The notes: generated from the letters alone by a model not told the origin. A stretch of 43,554 nucleotides of DNA from Sphingobacteriia bacterium (GCA_011390575.1 JAABSE010000026.1:1-43554); one strand, 5' to 3'; counted from the stretch's first letter, positions 6,952 through 15,749 are shown. Numbers and translations: made by a program.

Positions 6952-9087
6952 ATGAAAAAAATCATTTCAATATTTATTTTCAGTTTCCTTGCTGTTTTCA
7001 CAGTAAGTGCACAGTTAGACAGAAGCCAGCGTCCCGAACCAGGCCCGGCTCCGGTAATTCAACTGGGAGATTTTGAAAGCTTTACCATGGACAACGGACT
7101 CCAGGTAATCGTGGTTGAAAACCGCAATGTACCTGTTGTCTCGTTTCAGCTCACTTTGGATATCGACCCCATCATGGAAGGCGATGCCAAAGGATATATC
7201 GATTTTGCAGGTCAGCTGATGCGTGAAGGAACCACCAACCGCACCAAAGCAGAAATTGACGAGGCTATTGACTTTCTCGGTGCCAACTTCTCCACTTTCT
7301 CTTCCGGAATGTTTGGCTCCTCGCTCACACGCCACAAAACCACCTTGCTGGAATTAATGTCTGATGTTTTGCACAATCCTACTTTCCCTGAAGAGGAGCT
7401 TGAGAAACGCATCAACCAAACCCGATCAGGTCTTCAAACCATCAAAACTGACGGAAATGCCATAGCACGCAACGTGTCAACAACACAAACCTATGGTTAC
7501 GACCATCCTTACGGAGAAATTACTACCGAAGAAACCCTTGATAACATCACCGTAGACCTGCTCAGAGACTATTACAACACCTACTGGAAACCCAATGTTG
7601 GGTACATGGTTATTGTTGGCGACATTGATGTAACAGAGGCCCAAAGCTTAATGAATGAATATTTTGGCAAATGGGAAAGAGGAGATGTTCCCCGTCATTC
7701 CTATTCAACCCCCACTCCTCCTGAAGGAAGAAGAGTTGCTTTTGCTGAAAGAACCGGTGCTCTGCAAAGTGTGGTTCAGATAACCTACCCCGTAGAACTG
7801 CCTGTTGGCCATGAAGATGCCATCAAGGTAAGTGTTATGAACGGTATTCTTGGTGGGGGTGTATTCTCCGGCAGGCTGATGCAAAACCTCCGTGAAGACA
7901 AAGGATACACTTACGGCGCACGTTCCAACATTTCCCCCAATCGGTTAATAAGTCGTTTTATTGCTTCTACCGAGGTGCGTAACAGTGTAACTGACAGCAC
8001 TGTGGTTGAGATTCTGGGAGAAATGGAAAAACTCATCAATGAACCTGTGTCCGACACAGACCTTGATCTGGTAAAAAATTACATGACTGGCCAGTTTGCC
8101 CGTTCTTTGGAGAGCCCAAGAACCATCGCCAACTTTGCCCTCAACATCAAAAGATATGACTTACCTGAGGATTACTATGCCACTTACCTGACCCGGTTAG
8201 AAGATGTGACCATCGAGGAAGTTCAGCAAATGGCCCAGAAATATCTCAAACCCGATCATTCTATTATTGTAGTAGCAGGAAACATGGACGAAGTACCCGA
8301 AACCCTTGAAAAATTCAGTGCTACCGGCACCGTTGAATTTTTTGATGCTTTTGGTCAACCTTATGAAGCGCCCGAACTGCAAGAAGCCCCTGCCGGCGTG
8401 ACAGTTCAAACAGTACTCAACGAATATTATGATGCCATAGGAGGTAAAGAAAATTTCAGTAAAATCAATGACCTTAAGCAGGTTATTGAAATCGAGATGA
8501 TGGGACAGAAAGCCAGCATCAACCAATATCAGAAAGCCCCCGATAAGCTGAGAGTAGAAACCATTTTTGGAGGCAATGTGGTTCAGACACAGATTTTTGA
8601 TGGTACCACCGCAGCCATGAAAGGCATGATGGGTAGCCAGGAGTTTACTGAAGGACCTGAGTTTGAAGCTATGAAGATGCAGGCCATCATGAATATAGAA
8701 ATGAACTACGCAGATTATGGTATAGAAAAGTCACTGGAAGGTATCGCCAATCTTGATGGAAAAAAAGCCTACAGAGTGTTGGTTGTTTCTCCTGAAGGAC
8801 AAAAGTCACGTGAATTCTACGACTATCAGACAGGATTAAAAATCCGTTCAGAGTCAGAGATGGGAACTGCTTTGTATGAAGACTATCAACCTATCGTTAT
8901 CGAAAGAGAAGGAGAAAGACCTTCATTTTTTGCCCGTTTGTTCGGTGCAAAAACTCCGGTTGAATCTTTTGAGCTTAAATTCCCCCATTTGATTACACAA
9001 CAAGCAGGTGGACAAACCATCGAAATGAATGTAACGGAAATTGAAATCAATAGTGGAATTGAAGAAGAGAAGTTTTCGATCAACTAA
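6952..9087 (+). CDS. M16 family non-catalytic partner fused to a LolA-like C-terminal domain, exported
   Basis: 711 residues with a signal peptide (about 1-21, VSAQ at the cleavage region). Residues 40-480 are an M16 tandem fold. At the position of the HxxEH zinc motif it has Asp84-Phe-Ala-Gly-Gln88, so it cannot bind zinc or cleave. The substrate-binding Arg/Tyr region FSGRLMQNLREDKGYTYGARS is kept. Residues about 487-711 are an extra domain with the alternating beta pattern of outer-membrane-lipoprotein-sorting (LolA/LolB-like) proteins, for example YYDAIGGKENFSKI at its start and PDKLRVE. The fusion suggests binding of a hydrophobic or lipid-linked ligand, which is inference. It is the second gene after the active M16 peptidase and is followed by a strong terminator. 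Confidence 0.85.
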   Translation: MKKIISIFIFSFLAVFTVSAQLDRSQRPEPGPAPVIQLGDFESFTMDNGLQVIVVENRNVPVVSFQLTLDIDPIMEGDAKGYIDFAGQLMREGTTNRTKAEIDEAIDFLGANFSTFSSGMFGSSLTRHKTTLLELMSDVLHNPTFPEEELEKRINQTRSGLQTIKTDGNAIARNVSTTQTYGYDHPYGEITTEETLDNITVDLLRDYYNTYWKPNVGYMVIVGDIDVTEAQSLMNEYFGKWERGDVPRHSYSTPTPPEGRRVAFAERTGALQSVVQITYPVELPVGHEDAIKVSVMNGILGGGVFSGRLMQNLREDKGYTYGARSNISPNRLISRFIASTEVRNSVTDSTVVEILGEMEKLINEPVSDTDLDLVKNYMTGQFARSLESPRTIANFALNIKRYDLPEDYYATYLTRLEDVTIEEVQQMAQKYLKPDHSIIVVAGNMDEVPETLEKFSATGTVEFFDAFGQPYEAPELQEAPAGVTVQTVLNEYYDAIGGKENFSKINDLKQVIEIEMMGQKASINQYQKAPDKLRVETIFGGNVVQTQIFDGTTAAMKGMMGSQEFTEGPEFEAMKMQAIMNIEMNYADYGIEKSLEGIANLDGKKAYRVLVVSPEGQKSREFYDYQTGLKIRSESEMGTALYEDYQPIVIEREGERPSFFARLFGAKTPVESFELKFPHLITQQAGGQTIEMNVTEIEINSGIEEEKFSIN

Positions 9088-9110
9088 ATACCTAATCCAC
9101 AAATCATTAG

Positions 9111-9142
9111 AAAAGCTATCCTCCCCGGATAGCTTTTTTTTT
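9111..9142 (+). terminator. Rho-independent terminator of the M16 pair
   Basis: A perfect 11-bp stem (9111-9121 AAAAGCTATCC with 9127-9137 GGATAGCTTTT) closes a 5-nt loop (TCCCC) and runs into nine T (9134-9142). It sits 23 nt after the stop of the second M16 gene. Confidence 0.95.
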
Positions 9143-9210
9143 GTTCCCTACACTACCATCGTGCATGCTTTTTCGTATTCATTTTACAGAAGGGGTTTGA
9201 ACTGAGGCAC

Positions 9211-9280
9211 AATTATTTGCAACCTTTCGGCATAAAAAAACGTACAACCGAAAAACCCATTTTTGCAAAAACAAATAATT
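9211..9280. repeat. Nested inverted repeats in front of the pseudo-aspartic-protease gene
   Basis: AATTATTTG (9211-9219) and CAAATAATT (9272-9280) form a perfect 9-bp inverted pair. Inside them TTTCGG (9225-9230) and CCGAAA (9248-9253) form a second 6-bp pair. The right outer arm ends 3 nt before the ATG at 9284, so folding in RNA would occlude the start region; in DNA it could be an operator dyad. The arms are AT-rich, so chance is possible. Confidence 0.45.
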
Positions 9281-9283
9281 CCC

Positions 9284-10258
9284 ATGATGAAGAAGATGCA
9301 AAACCTGCTGTTAGCCATTGTAATCATAGCGGTCGGAATTTCAGGCAAGTTGAGTGCTGAAACGTCCCATTCGGACTTAAGCTTTGCTCAAGAGCAAGTC
9401 AACTGGCATAAATTTGAATGGTATCCCCAAACCAACAATTATTTTCATGATACTCCTAATCATGTCATGGTTGCCAATTTTCATATCGGAGGAATACCGG
9501 AGGTTCAAACTTTTATTCTCACTCTTAGTACTCCCTTCAGTCTTTTATACGATTACGGTTACGAAAACATGGTGTATCGCAACCCTGCTTTCGCAACCAA
9601 AATAGAAAGTGTGCAAAGAGTGAGCACCACCAAAGATAAAATCCTTAAAGACCTGGAATTAAGCATCAACAGACAATTGCTGGGTGAAGACAATATGCGT
9701 ATCCTTCCTACGGAAGAAGCTACCCGGGACAGCAGAATAAAGGGAGAACTGGGTTTTGGTGTATTTCACCGCAACAGAAAGATATTGCTGATAGACAATC
9801 CTGGAGAGCAATTTGCAAGTGTTGATGAACTCCCTGAGTCCATTGAGCAACATGCACTATTTGTTCCGATGAAAGTTGAGGCAGGATATCTGGTAATTCC
9901 GGTGTCTGTTGGAGGGCGTGATGCAGAAATGTTCTTCGATGGCTCGTCGCGTCCGGCATTGGTAATTTTTCACAACCGGACATTCCGCCAGATTATTTCT
10001 TCCGTCCCTGCTCCTGAAAAGCTTATGCACCTTACAATGCGTAACGATTTTGTGGAACTGGAGGGTTTTGAACCTCAGGCTACTGTGTTGTTTAACGGAT
10101 TGCCCCTGGCAGACTATAATGTCTACAATTCAGATGAAAAGGGTCCTTCCGGCATAAGAGGAAAAATCTCTCAGCCTTTTTTCAAAGATTACATAATGAT
10201 TTTTGATTACAAGAATGAACGCTTTGGCATCGTAAATCCTGAAGATATGAATCGCTGA
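9284..10258 (+). CDS. Exported protein resembling a degenerate two-lobed aspartic (pepsin/retropepsin-like) protease
   Basis: 324 residues from the ATG at 9284; a TTG seven codons earlier (9263) is less likely. A signal sequence spans about residues 8-25. I do not recognise a named family. Two lobes share a pattern: an entry strand then the active-site loop (FHIGGIPEVQTFILTLSTPFSLLY near 65-88; VSVGGRDAEMFFDGSSRP near 207-224), then a closing segment (GELGFGVFHRNRKILLIDN; GIRGKISQPFFKDYIMIFDY). That closing pattern is like the GxxG...FF.D..v.fDy...r.G end of clan AA aspartic proteases. The catalytic D-T/S-G is missing: lobe 1 has Leu-Ser-Thr-Pro with no Asp, lobe 2 has Asp219-Gly-Ser-Ser. If the fold is right it is a non-catalytic relative. 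It follows the M16 pair after a terminator and is convergent with xseA. Confidence 0.6.
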   Translation: MMKKMQNLLLAIVIIAVGISGKLSAETSHSDLSFAQEQVNWHKFEWYPQTNNYFHDTPNHVMVANFHIGGIPEVQTFILTLSTPFSLLYDYGYENMVYRNPAFATKIESVQRVSTTKDKILKDLELSINRQLLGEDNMRILPTEEATRDSRIKGELGFGVFHRNRKILLIDNPGEQFASVDELPESIEQHALFVPMKVEAGYLVIPVSVGGRDAEMFFDGSSRPALVIFHNRTFRQIISSVPAPEKLMHLTMRNDFVELEGFEPQATVLFNGLPLADYNVYNSDEKGPSGIRGKISQPFFKDYIMIFDYKNERFGIVNPEDMNR

Positions 10259-10271
10259 AGCACCTCCGCAA

Positions 10272-11645
10272 TTATTTCACCACCCTGCTCTTCAAGACTC
10301 CCTCTTTGAGGCGTGTGACAAGTTCGTCGCCATGCTTTGCCTCATTTGATTTGGTTACCTTTTTGCCATTCAGCAAAGTGATGGAATACCCCCTTTTGAG
10401 AACATTCAAAGGATCCAGCAGATCTCTTTTGGTTTGCAGGTTTTCAATCACAGCCTTTTCGTTCCCAATAAACTGTTTAACCAGGGTTGAAAGCCTCGCT
10501 TGATGGTTGTCAGCCGTAAACTGCACCTTCCAGAGCAGCTTTGGGATACCCATTGACATTTTAAGTGCTTTGGCCTGCAGATCATCTTTTTGACTCTGCT
10601 GTATTGTTCTGGTATCGCGCAGCAAGGAAGAAGTAAGGGTATCAAGTTGGTTTTTTTGCCGGCTGATAAGATAAACAGGACCTTTGGCTATACTACTGGT
10701 GAAAAAATTGAGGGTATTGTTTTGAAACGATAGCAGATTGAGGGTTTTGGCGCGCAATGTCCGGGAAGCAGTTTCTATACGCTGTTCAAAATTTCTGAAA
10801 CCTTCTACGATAAAATAGGCCACATCTGTGGGGGTGATTTTATTGGACCATGCCACCATTTCGGCAATGGTTTCATTGGTAGCATGACCAATACCGGTAA
10901 TCACAGGCAAAGGGGATGTAGCAATTTCGCGGGCAAGCTGATAGTCATCATAACAGTTCAACCCAATGTCTCCTCCTCCCCCTCTGATGATAGCAATCAA
11001 ATCAAACCTTTGTTGCACTTTTCTGATGATGCGCAACTGTGAGATTATTCCTTCGGCGGCTTTATCGCCTTGCAGGACAGAGGGAAACAAGAAATGCCAC
11101 CAGGCATAATCGCCGGCTTGCTCACGGAGAATTTTCAAAAAGTCGCTGTATCCTTTGCTGGTTTCGACCGAGATTACTGCTATTCGTTTGGGCAATAGTG
11201 GCATAGAAAGCGTTTTGTTGGTAGTAAAAACGCCTTCTTTTTTTAACTTTTCGAGATTCCTGCTCTTTTCCATGGCCATTTCACCCACTGTGAAAGCAGG
11301 CTCTACCTCCCAGATATGTAATGACAACCCATAAACGGGATGGTAGTTCAGAGAGGCCCTGAAAAGAATAGACATCCCCTCCCGCAGGGGTTCGCCGGCA
11401 ACAACAGAAAACTGATTGTTGATGGTCTTGTAGTCAGCAGCCCAGATTAAAGCACGCATTTGTGCCTGGATAACGTTGCCCGCTTTATCCACCAGCTCCG
11501 GATAGCAGTGTCCGCTGCGCGGGTAATAATTGAGTTTGGCAATTTCGGCCTTTATCCAGTAGGTTGAATGATAACTGCGTTCAATAACCGACCTGATACT
11601 TTTGCCCAGTTCGGTCAGGGTAAATACTTTCCGGGTGTTGTCCAT
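10272..11645 (-). CDS. xseA: Exodeoxyribonuclease VII large subunit
   Basis: 457 residues, normal for XseA. The N-terminal OB-fold (about 1-110) begins FTLTELGKSIRSVIE and includes WIKAEIAKLNYYPRSGHCY. The central catalytic region contains IAVISVETSKGYSDFL, AIIRGGGGDIGLNCYDD and GIGHATNETIAEMVAWSNKITPTDVAYFI, the usual GHE(T)D-like segment here reading GHATN. A helical region follows, then the C-terminal segment LKRGYSITLLNGK seen in this family. With XseB it degrades single-stranded DNA to oligonucleotides. The small-subunit gene xseB, often just downstream, is absent here because the next gene runs in the opposite direction 13 nt away. It starts 30 nt after the stop of the hybrid kinase gene and is probably transcribed with it. 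Confidence 0.94.
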   Translation of the reverse strand: MDNTRKVFTLTELGKSIRSVIERSYHSTYWIKAEIAKLNYYPRSGHCYPELVDKAGNVIQAQMRALIWAADYKTINNQFSVVAGEPLREGMSILFRASLNYHPVYGLSLHIWEVEPAFTVGEMAMEKSRNLEKLKKEGVFTTNKTLSMPLLPKRIAVISVETSKGYSDFLKILREQAGDYAWWHFLFPSVLQGDKAAEGIISQLRIIRKVQQRFDLIAIIRGGGGDIGLNCYDDYQLAREIATSPLPVITGIGHATNETIAEMVAWSNKITPTDVAYFIVEGFRNFEQRIETASRTLRAKTLNLLSFQNNTLNFFTSSIAKGPVYLISRQKNQLDTLTSSLLRDTRTIQQSQKDDLQAKALKMSMGIPKLLWKVQFTADNHQARLSTLVKQFIGNEKAVIENLQTKRDLLDPLNVLKRGYSITLLNGKKVTKSNEAKHGDELVTRLKEGVLKSRVVK

Positions 11646-11675
11646 AATTTTACAATTTCAATCCTACAGGAAAAC

Positions 11676-14600
11676 TTACAATTGAAGCCGCGCGATTAGT
11701 TGTCTGAAGTCGTCGGTTCTAACCGGCTTGGTAATGTAGTCGTCCATTCCGTATCCCATATACTTTTCGCGGTCGCCCTGCAGTGCATTGGCACTGAGCC
11801 CCACAACCGGCGGCAATTCATCATACTGTTCTTTCAGTTTTCTTGTGGCTGTTAATCCATCCATCACCGGCATTTGAATATCCATCAGGATAAGATCAAA
11901 TTTCCCGGGTAGAAATTGCTTAATGGCATCCTCTCCATTGTTTGCCAGTGTAATATGGTGTCCCATGGAAGTCAGAATAAGAGATATTACCTTTTGATTC
12001 ACTTTTTTATCTTCAGTAAGCAAGATGTGAAGCTCTGTTTTTTTTGCAGCATGGCTATCGGGTGTTAAATCAGAAGTGTGTTTTAGTTCGTTAACCACTT
12101 CAGCAGCAAACGTAAACCAGAAAGTACTGCCCTCGCCGGGCTGGCTTTCAACTCCGATTTCGCCATTTAGCAAAACGGCAAGTTCTTTACAGATGGACAA
12201 TCCCAAACCAGACCCTTCAATCTGTACGTCATCATTTTTATGTATTTGGGAAAAGGGCTTAAACAGTTTCTTTTTCAGGGCATCCGAAATTCCGGGTCCC
12301 TGATCTTTCACCAACACTTTAAACAATCTCCGCCCATTATCTGCAGGAGATACAGGACGAATTTCCAGTATTACGTTACCTTCCCGGGCATACTTCACTG
12401 CATTGGAAACCAGATTGGAAATAACCTGGAAAATCCGGTGTTTATCTGCATGGATATAAGCAGGAAGATCGTCCAGTCCCCGGGTAATAAATTCGATTTT
12501 ATTTTTCCCAAGCGATTGAATCAATTTTTTCGATTTGGAAAACAATTCTTCAAAGGGGAAATCAACGGGATTGAGCCTTATCCCACCGGCTTCAATTCTG
12601 GAATAATCCAAAACTTCATTGATGATATTTCGCAGATTTTCAGAAGAGAACTTTACCGTATCGAGAAAGTCTTTCTGGGTTTCACTGAGCCGGGTTTGCT
12701 CTATGAGTTCAAGCATACCCTCAATCGCTGTCAGGGGAGTCCTTATTTCATGACTCATCTGAGCCAGGAAGTTTTGCTTAAACCTCGCGCTCTCGTTAGC
12801 TACCAGGATCTCCTGTTTGAGCCTTTCATTGGTTTTGGTTTCTGTTATATCTCTGATGATACCAACAATCTTGTTTTCTGCAGCATTCATCTCTGCCATA
12901 GACTGGATATACCTCAGTTGCCCGTCGCCTGGTCTTATAATCTGAAAAGTAACATCATAGGGTTTACCGGTGAGTCTGTGTTGTTGCATTTCCTCATTGA
13001 GTAAATTCCTGTATTTCTCAACAACAATTTCGTTGACTGATTTGATATGCATCTCGCTGGTGGAAGAACCGTATATTGCACGGGCCTCTTCCGAGAATTT
13101 CACCATCGAGGTATTCAGATCAAGCTCCCAGCTGCCCACGTTGGAAATTTTCTGGGCCTGTTTGAGTCTTTTTTCACTCTGGCGAAGCATCTCAAGGGTT
13201 TTGTGCTGATCTACCAGCATGCTCTTTCTCCGGAAAAGCTCTGCCAGCTGAAGACCTATCCCCATAATCAGGTCAACAAACTGCTGGTCTTTTTTCCTGG
13301 GCTGCTTCATAAAAAATACCATTACACAAACAACCTCATCGTCAGTCATGATAGGGATCCCCACAGCAGACTTAATATCGTAAGTGGCCACTTCCTTCTT
13401 TCTCAGGAAATTCTCATCCTCCTGCAGGTCGTCCACCCATACTACGGCTTTTCTGGCCCACACCCTTCCCGGAATTCCCACATCCTTAGGGAACGAATAA
13501 TGCTGACTTAGCTGGATAAACCCGTTTAACTCATCATTAGCAACACAATAGGCACCCGAATATATCATTTCGTCCATTTTTTCTGACGGAATCCAGGCCT
13601 CCCCGAGGTCCCAGCTATTATCTTCACATACCCTTTGCAGCGTATACTGCAAAACCTCCTGCAGTGATTCGGATTTTTCAATTTTGCGTGCAATGGAAAA
13701 AAGCATTTTCAACTTATCCCGTTCCTTCTCAATCACCAGTTCATTTTCCCGCACTTGCGTGTTATCTATCACGGTAGAAACCATGATATTCTGATCAAAA
13801 AGGGGAATGTTGATGGAATTGACCATCCTTCTTTCTCCGGTGCTGGTAACGATAGCAATATTATCCCATCGCATCCTTTCAGGATCTCCACTTTTAATAT
13901 CATCCTGAACACGGGTGCGGATTTGTTTCCGGTATTCCTCATCGGGATATACCACCCGGAAAAAGTTATCAATATCTTTCAGTTCTTCTTCAGGCCAACC
14001 GTATATTTCAACAAACTTCTTGTTCATATAACTTGCTTTTCCACTATCGTGTGCATTTAGGGCTACACCTATGGGCAAATTATCGAGCACAGTCTGAATA
14101 AATGATTTCTGTCTTACGATTTCCTGTCGTGCTTTTACGTTATCGGTAATATCTCTGCCCACTCCGACAATGCTTTCCACCTCTCCGTCCTGGCCCGGAA
14201 TAGCAGTATCTGCCCACGAAATCCATCTCCAACCATCCACTGTCATGGCGCGTTGTTCAAGATAGCAATGATACGGGGGTATATACAATTTTTCCATGGC
14301 CTTATGGGTCGCTTCCCGGTCATCGGGATGCACCAGGGGTAAAAACTTTTTCCCAATAAGTTCATCCGAAGTTTTTCCAAACAACCTGCAGTAAGAAGGA
14401 CTCACGAAAAGAAATCGTCCCTCGTTATCAACCTTTACGATCATATCTGACTGGTTATCTACCAGCAAACGATACCGTTCTTCGCTCTCTTTCAAATCCT
14501 GCTCAGCTTTCTTACGCTGGGTAATATCACGCCAGCTCACATGCAGGATTTTTTCTCCTCTAAAATTGATCAGTGTCATGACCACTTCCAGCAGTATTTC

Positions 14601-15230
14601 TTCTCCTTCTGAACGCAGATGCATCCACTCGAATTTATGGTTCCCTTTTCTTAGCGCGTCGGCAATGAGACTTCTCATTTTTTCATCTGACCGCTGCCCG
14701 TCGGGTTGTAAATGGGGCGAAATATCCCAGGGGGTTCTGTTTATAATTTCCTCTTTCCTGCTAAGCCCCAGAATCTTCAGGGTAGATGGATTACAGTCAA
14801 TAAAACGGTGATTCTTAATCAGGGATATGGGGTCGGTTGATTGCAGAAACAGACTCTTGAAGGCCTCTTCGCTCTCTTTGATGGTAATTTCTGCTTTGCG
14901 TCGCTCCTCCAGCAGATCTTCGAGCATCTTGTTGGCCGACTCCAGGATTCCTCCCCGGAATTTTAACTCCCTGGAGTGCAGCAGCAGTTTCCGGCTTAAT
15001 CTGTAGGCAACAAAAAGTAAAATCAATAATGCTACACTGCCCGCAAGAAACCACATATTGTAATAAAACGGCACGGAAACAACAGAAAGTGTTTTCACCC
15101 CACCAATCGTACCGTAGAGGGGACTCTCAGGTGCGGAATTTACCCATAGTTCTGCAAGCAAAGTTTTCTCTGCCCCAAAAGATATAAAAGAGAGAAGAAG
15201 GGCAAAACCAGACAGTATTGTTTTGCTCAT
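11676..15230 (-). CDS. Hybrid sensor histidine kinase (3 PAS, GAF, PAS, HisKA, HATPase, receiver)
   Basis: About 1184 residues from the ATG at 15230 (an ATG at 15248 is also in frame). In the numbering of the longer form: signal or first membrane segment about 10-27, a very short periplasmic part, second membrane segment about 64-84, PAS about 126-245, 252-370 and 380-500, GAF about 513-669, PAS about 693-803. The kinase core has phospho-acceptor His in MSHEIRTPL near 830, ATPase about 935-1055 with GSGLGLSI, and a receiver about 1074-1190 with phospho-acceptor Asp in LMDIQMPVMDG and Lys in TKPV. The segment GTIGGVKTLSVVSVPFYY just before the second membrane helix resembles the end of the Y_Y_Y domain of Bacteroidota hybrid two-component sensors, as if a large sensor had been lost. 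There is no DNA-binding output domain. A full promoter lies at 15439-15468. Confidence 0.92.
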   Translation of the reverse strand: MSKTILSGFALLLSFISFGAEKTLLAELWVNSAPESPLYGTIGGVKTLSVVSVPFYYNMWFLAGSVALLILLFVAYRLSRKLLLHSRELKFRGGILESANKMLEDLLEERRKAEITIKESEEAFKSLFLQSTDPISLIKNHRFIDCNPSTLKILGLSRKEEIINRTPWDISPHLQPDGQRSDEKMRSLIADALRKGNHKFEWMHLRSEGEEILLEVVMTLINFRGEKILHVSWRDITQRKKAEQDLKESEERYRLLVDNQSDMIVKVDNEGRFLFVSPSYCRLFGKTSDELIGKKFLPLVHPDDREATHKAMEKLYIPPYHCYLEQRAMTVDGWRWISWADTAIPGQDGEVESIVGVGRDITDNVKARQEIVRQKSFIQTVLDNLPIGVALNAHDSGKASYMNKKFVEIYGWPEEELKDIDNFFRVVYPDEEYRKQIRTRVQDDIKSGDPERMRWDNIAIVTSTGERRMVNSINIPLFDQNIMVSTVIDNTQVRENELVIEKERDKLKMLFSIARKIEKSESLQEVLQYTLQRVCEDNSWDLGEAWIPSEKMDEMIYSGAYCVANDELNGFIQLSQHYSFPKDVGIPGRVWARKAVVWVDDLQEDENFLRKKEVATYDIKSAVGIPIMTDDEVVCVMVFFMKQPRKKDQQFVDLIMGIGLQLAELFRRKSMLVDQHKTLEMLRQSEKRLKQAQKISNVGSWELDLNTSMVKFSEEARAIYGSSTSEMHIKSVNEIVVEKYRNLLNEEMQQHRLTGKPYDVTFQIIRPGDGQLRYIQSMAEMNAAENKIVGIIRDITETKTNERLKQEILVANESARFKQNFLAQMSHEIRTPLTAIEGMLELIEQTRLSETQKDFLDTVKFSSENLRNIINEVLDYSRIEAGGIRLNPVDFPFEELFSKSKKLIQSLGKNKIEFITRGLDDLPAYIHADKHRIFQVISNLVSNAVKYAREGNVILEIRPVSPADNGRRLFKVLVKDQGPGISDALKKKLFKPFSQIHKNDDVQIEGSGLGLSICKELAVLLNGEIGVESQPGEGSTFWFTFAAEVVNELKHTSDLTPDSHAAKKTELHILLTEDKKVNQKVISLILTSMGHHITLANNGEDAIKQFLPGKFDLILMDIQMPVMDGLTATRKLKEQYDELPPVVGLSANALQGDREKYMGYGMDDYITKPVRTDDFRQLIARLQL

Positions 15231-15438
15231 GTAACCATGGATACCCATACCAGTATGTTTTGAGTTGTTGTGTTACCAAGTCACGGGGTATGATTTCATT
15301 CTTTCCGCAATCAGGAGTTATCCTTTTCTGAAGAAAGATAAAAACATCTATAAAAGTACATTTTTTGCCTCACTAAACAAATCTTTATTTAGCTTTTCAT
15401 CTGTTCAAAATTTGATTAAAGTTGCTAGATGGAATATC

Positions 15439-15468
15439 CAAAAATACTCTAACTACACTGATTAACAA
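15439..15468 (-). promoter_or_regulatory. Promoter of the 15230 hybrid kinase gene (and probably xseA)
   Basis: On the minus strand, TTG at 15468-15466 is followed after 19 nt by TATTTTTG at 15446-15439. This gives both Bacteroidota promoter elements (-33 TTG, -7 TAnnTTTG) at the expected spacing. The transcript start would be near 15432, leaving a leader of about 200 nt. Confidence 0.6.
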
Positions 15469-15553
15469 TAGGTTTTCCAATTAGTCATTATCGTGTGTGT
15501 TTAAAGCTTTATCATGGATGTTTCATCCGTTCAGAATTTGTTTTTAACAGGTT

Positions 15554-15590
15554 CACGCGCATGCGTGGAGAGCTCCCGCGAAAAGCGGGA
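15554..15590. repeat. Two adjacent GC-rich hairpins
   Basis: CACGC-GCAT-GCGTG (15554-15567, 5-bp stem) is followed 6 nt later by TCCCGC-GAAAA-GCGGGA (15574-15590, 6-bp stem). They stand out by GC content from the AT-rich gap around them. No T-run follows on either strand, so they are not simple terminators. A REP-like or mobile-element end is possible. Confidence 0.5.
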
Positions 15591-15749
15591 TAAATCGCCA
15601 ATCATAACCATCAGAGGTGCTTTTCCTTATTGCGAAATTATAATCATCCGCGTGTGTGTCAATGTTATTGTCATTGCTTGGCTCAATAAATTGGTAATGA
15701 ATGGCTTGAACGGGCAATGACCCTACAGAACTTAAGGAATAGAGAAACA

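Larger units (their letters stand above)
15249..15749. other. 501-nt intergenic region: promoter, hairpins and imperfect direct repeat, no convincing gene
   Basis: The gap lies between two kinase genes on the minus strand. It holds the promoter at 15439-15468 and three short hairpins: GGATG-TTT-CATCC at 15516-15528 and two at 15554-15590 (own entry). It also holds an imperfect direct repeat: TTTCATCTGTTCAAAATTTG near 15397 and TTTCATCCGTTCAGAATTTG near 15521, two differences in 20. Small frames here (for example 15514-15720 plus, 15553-15750 minus) lack family similarity or other support. The mix of GC-rich hairpins in an AT-rich gap looks like an inserted or remnant repeat element. Confidence 0.5.

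Noticed and set aside
9263..9283. TTG as start of the pseudo-aspartic-protease gene
   Set aside because: ATG at 9284 begins a better signal peptide, and the TTG lies inside the inverted repeat.
15514..15720. Small plus-strand frame (68 codons) and its antisense counterpart 15553-15750 in the kinase gap
   Set aside because: No family similarity I can recognise, no promoter or start-site support, and they run through hairpins; more likely non-coding sequence.
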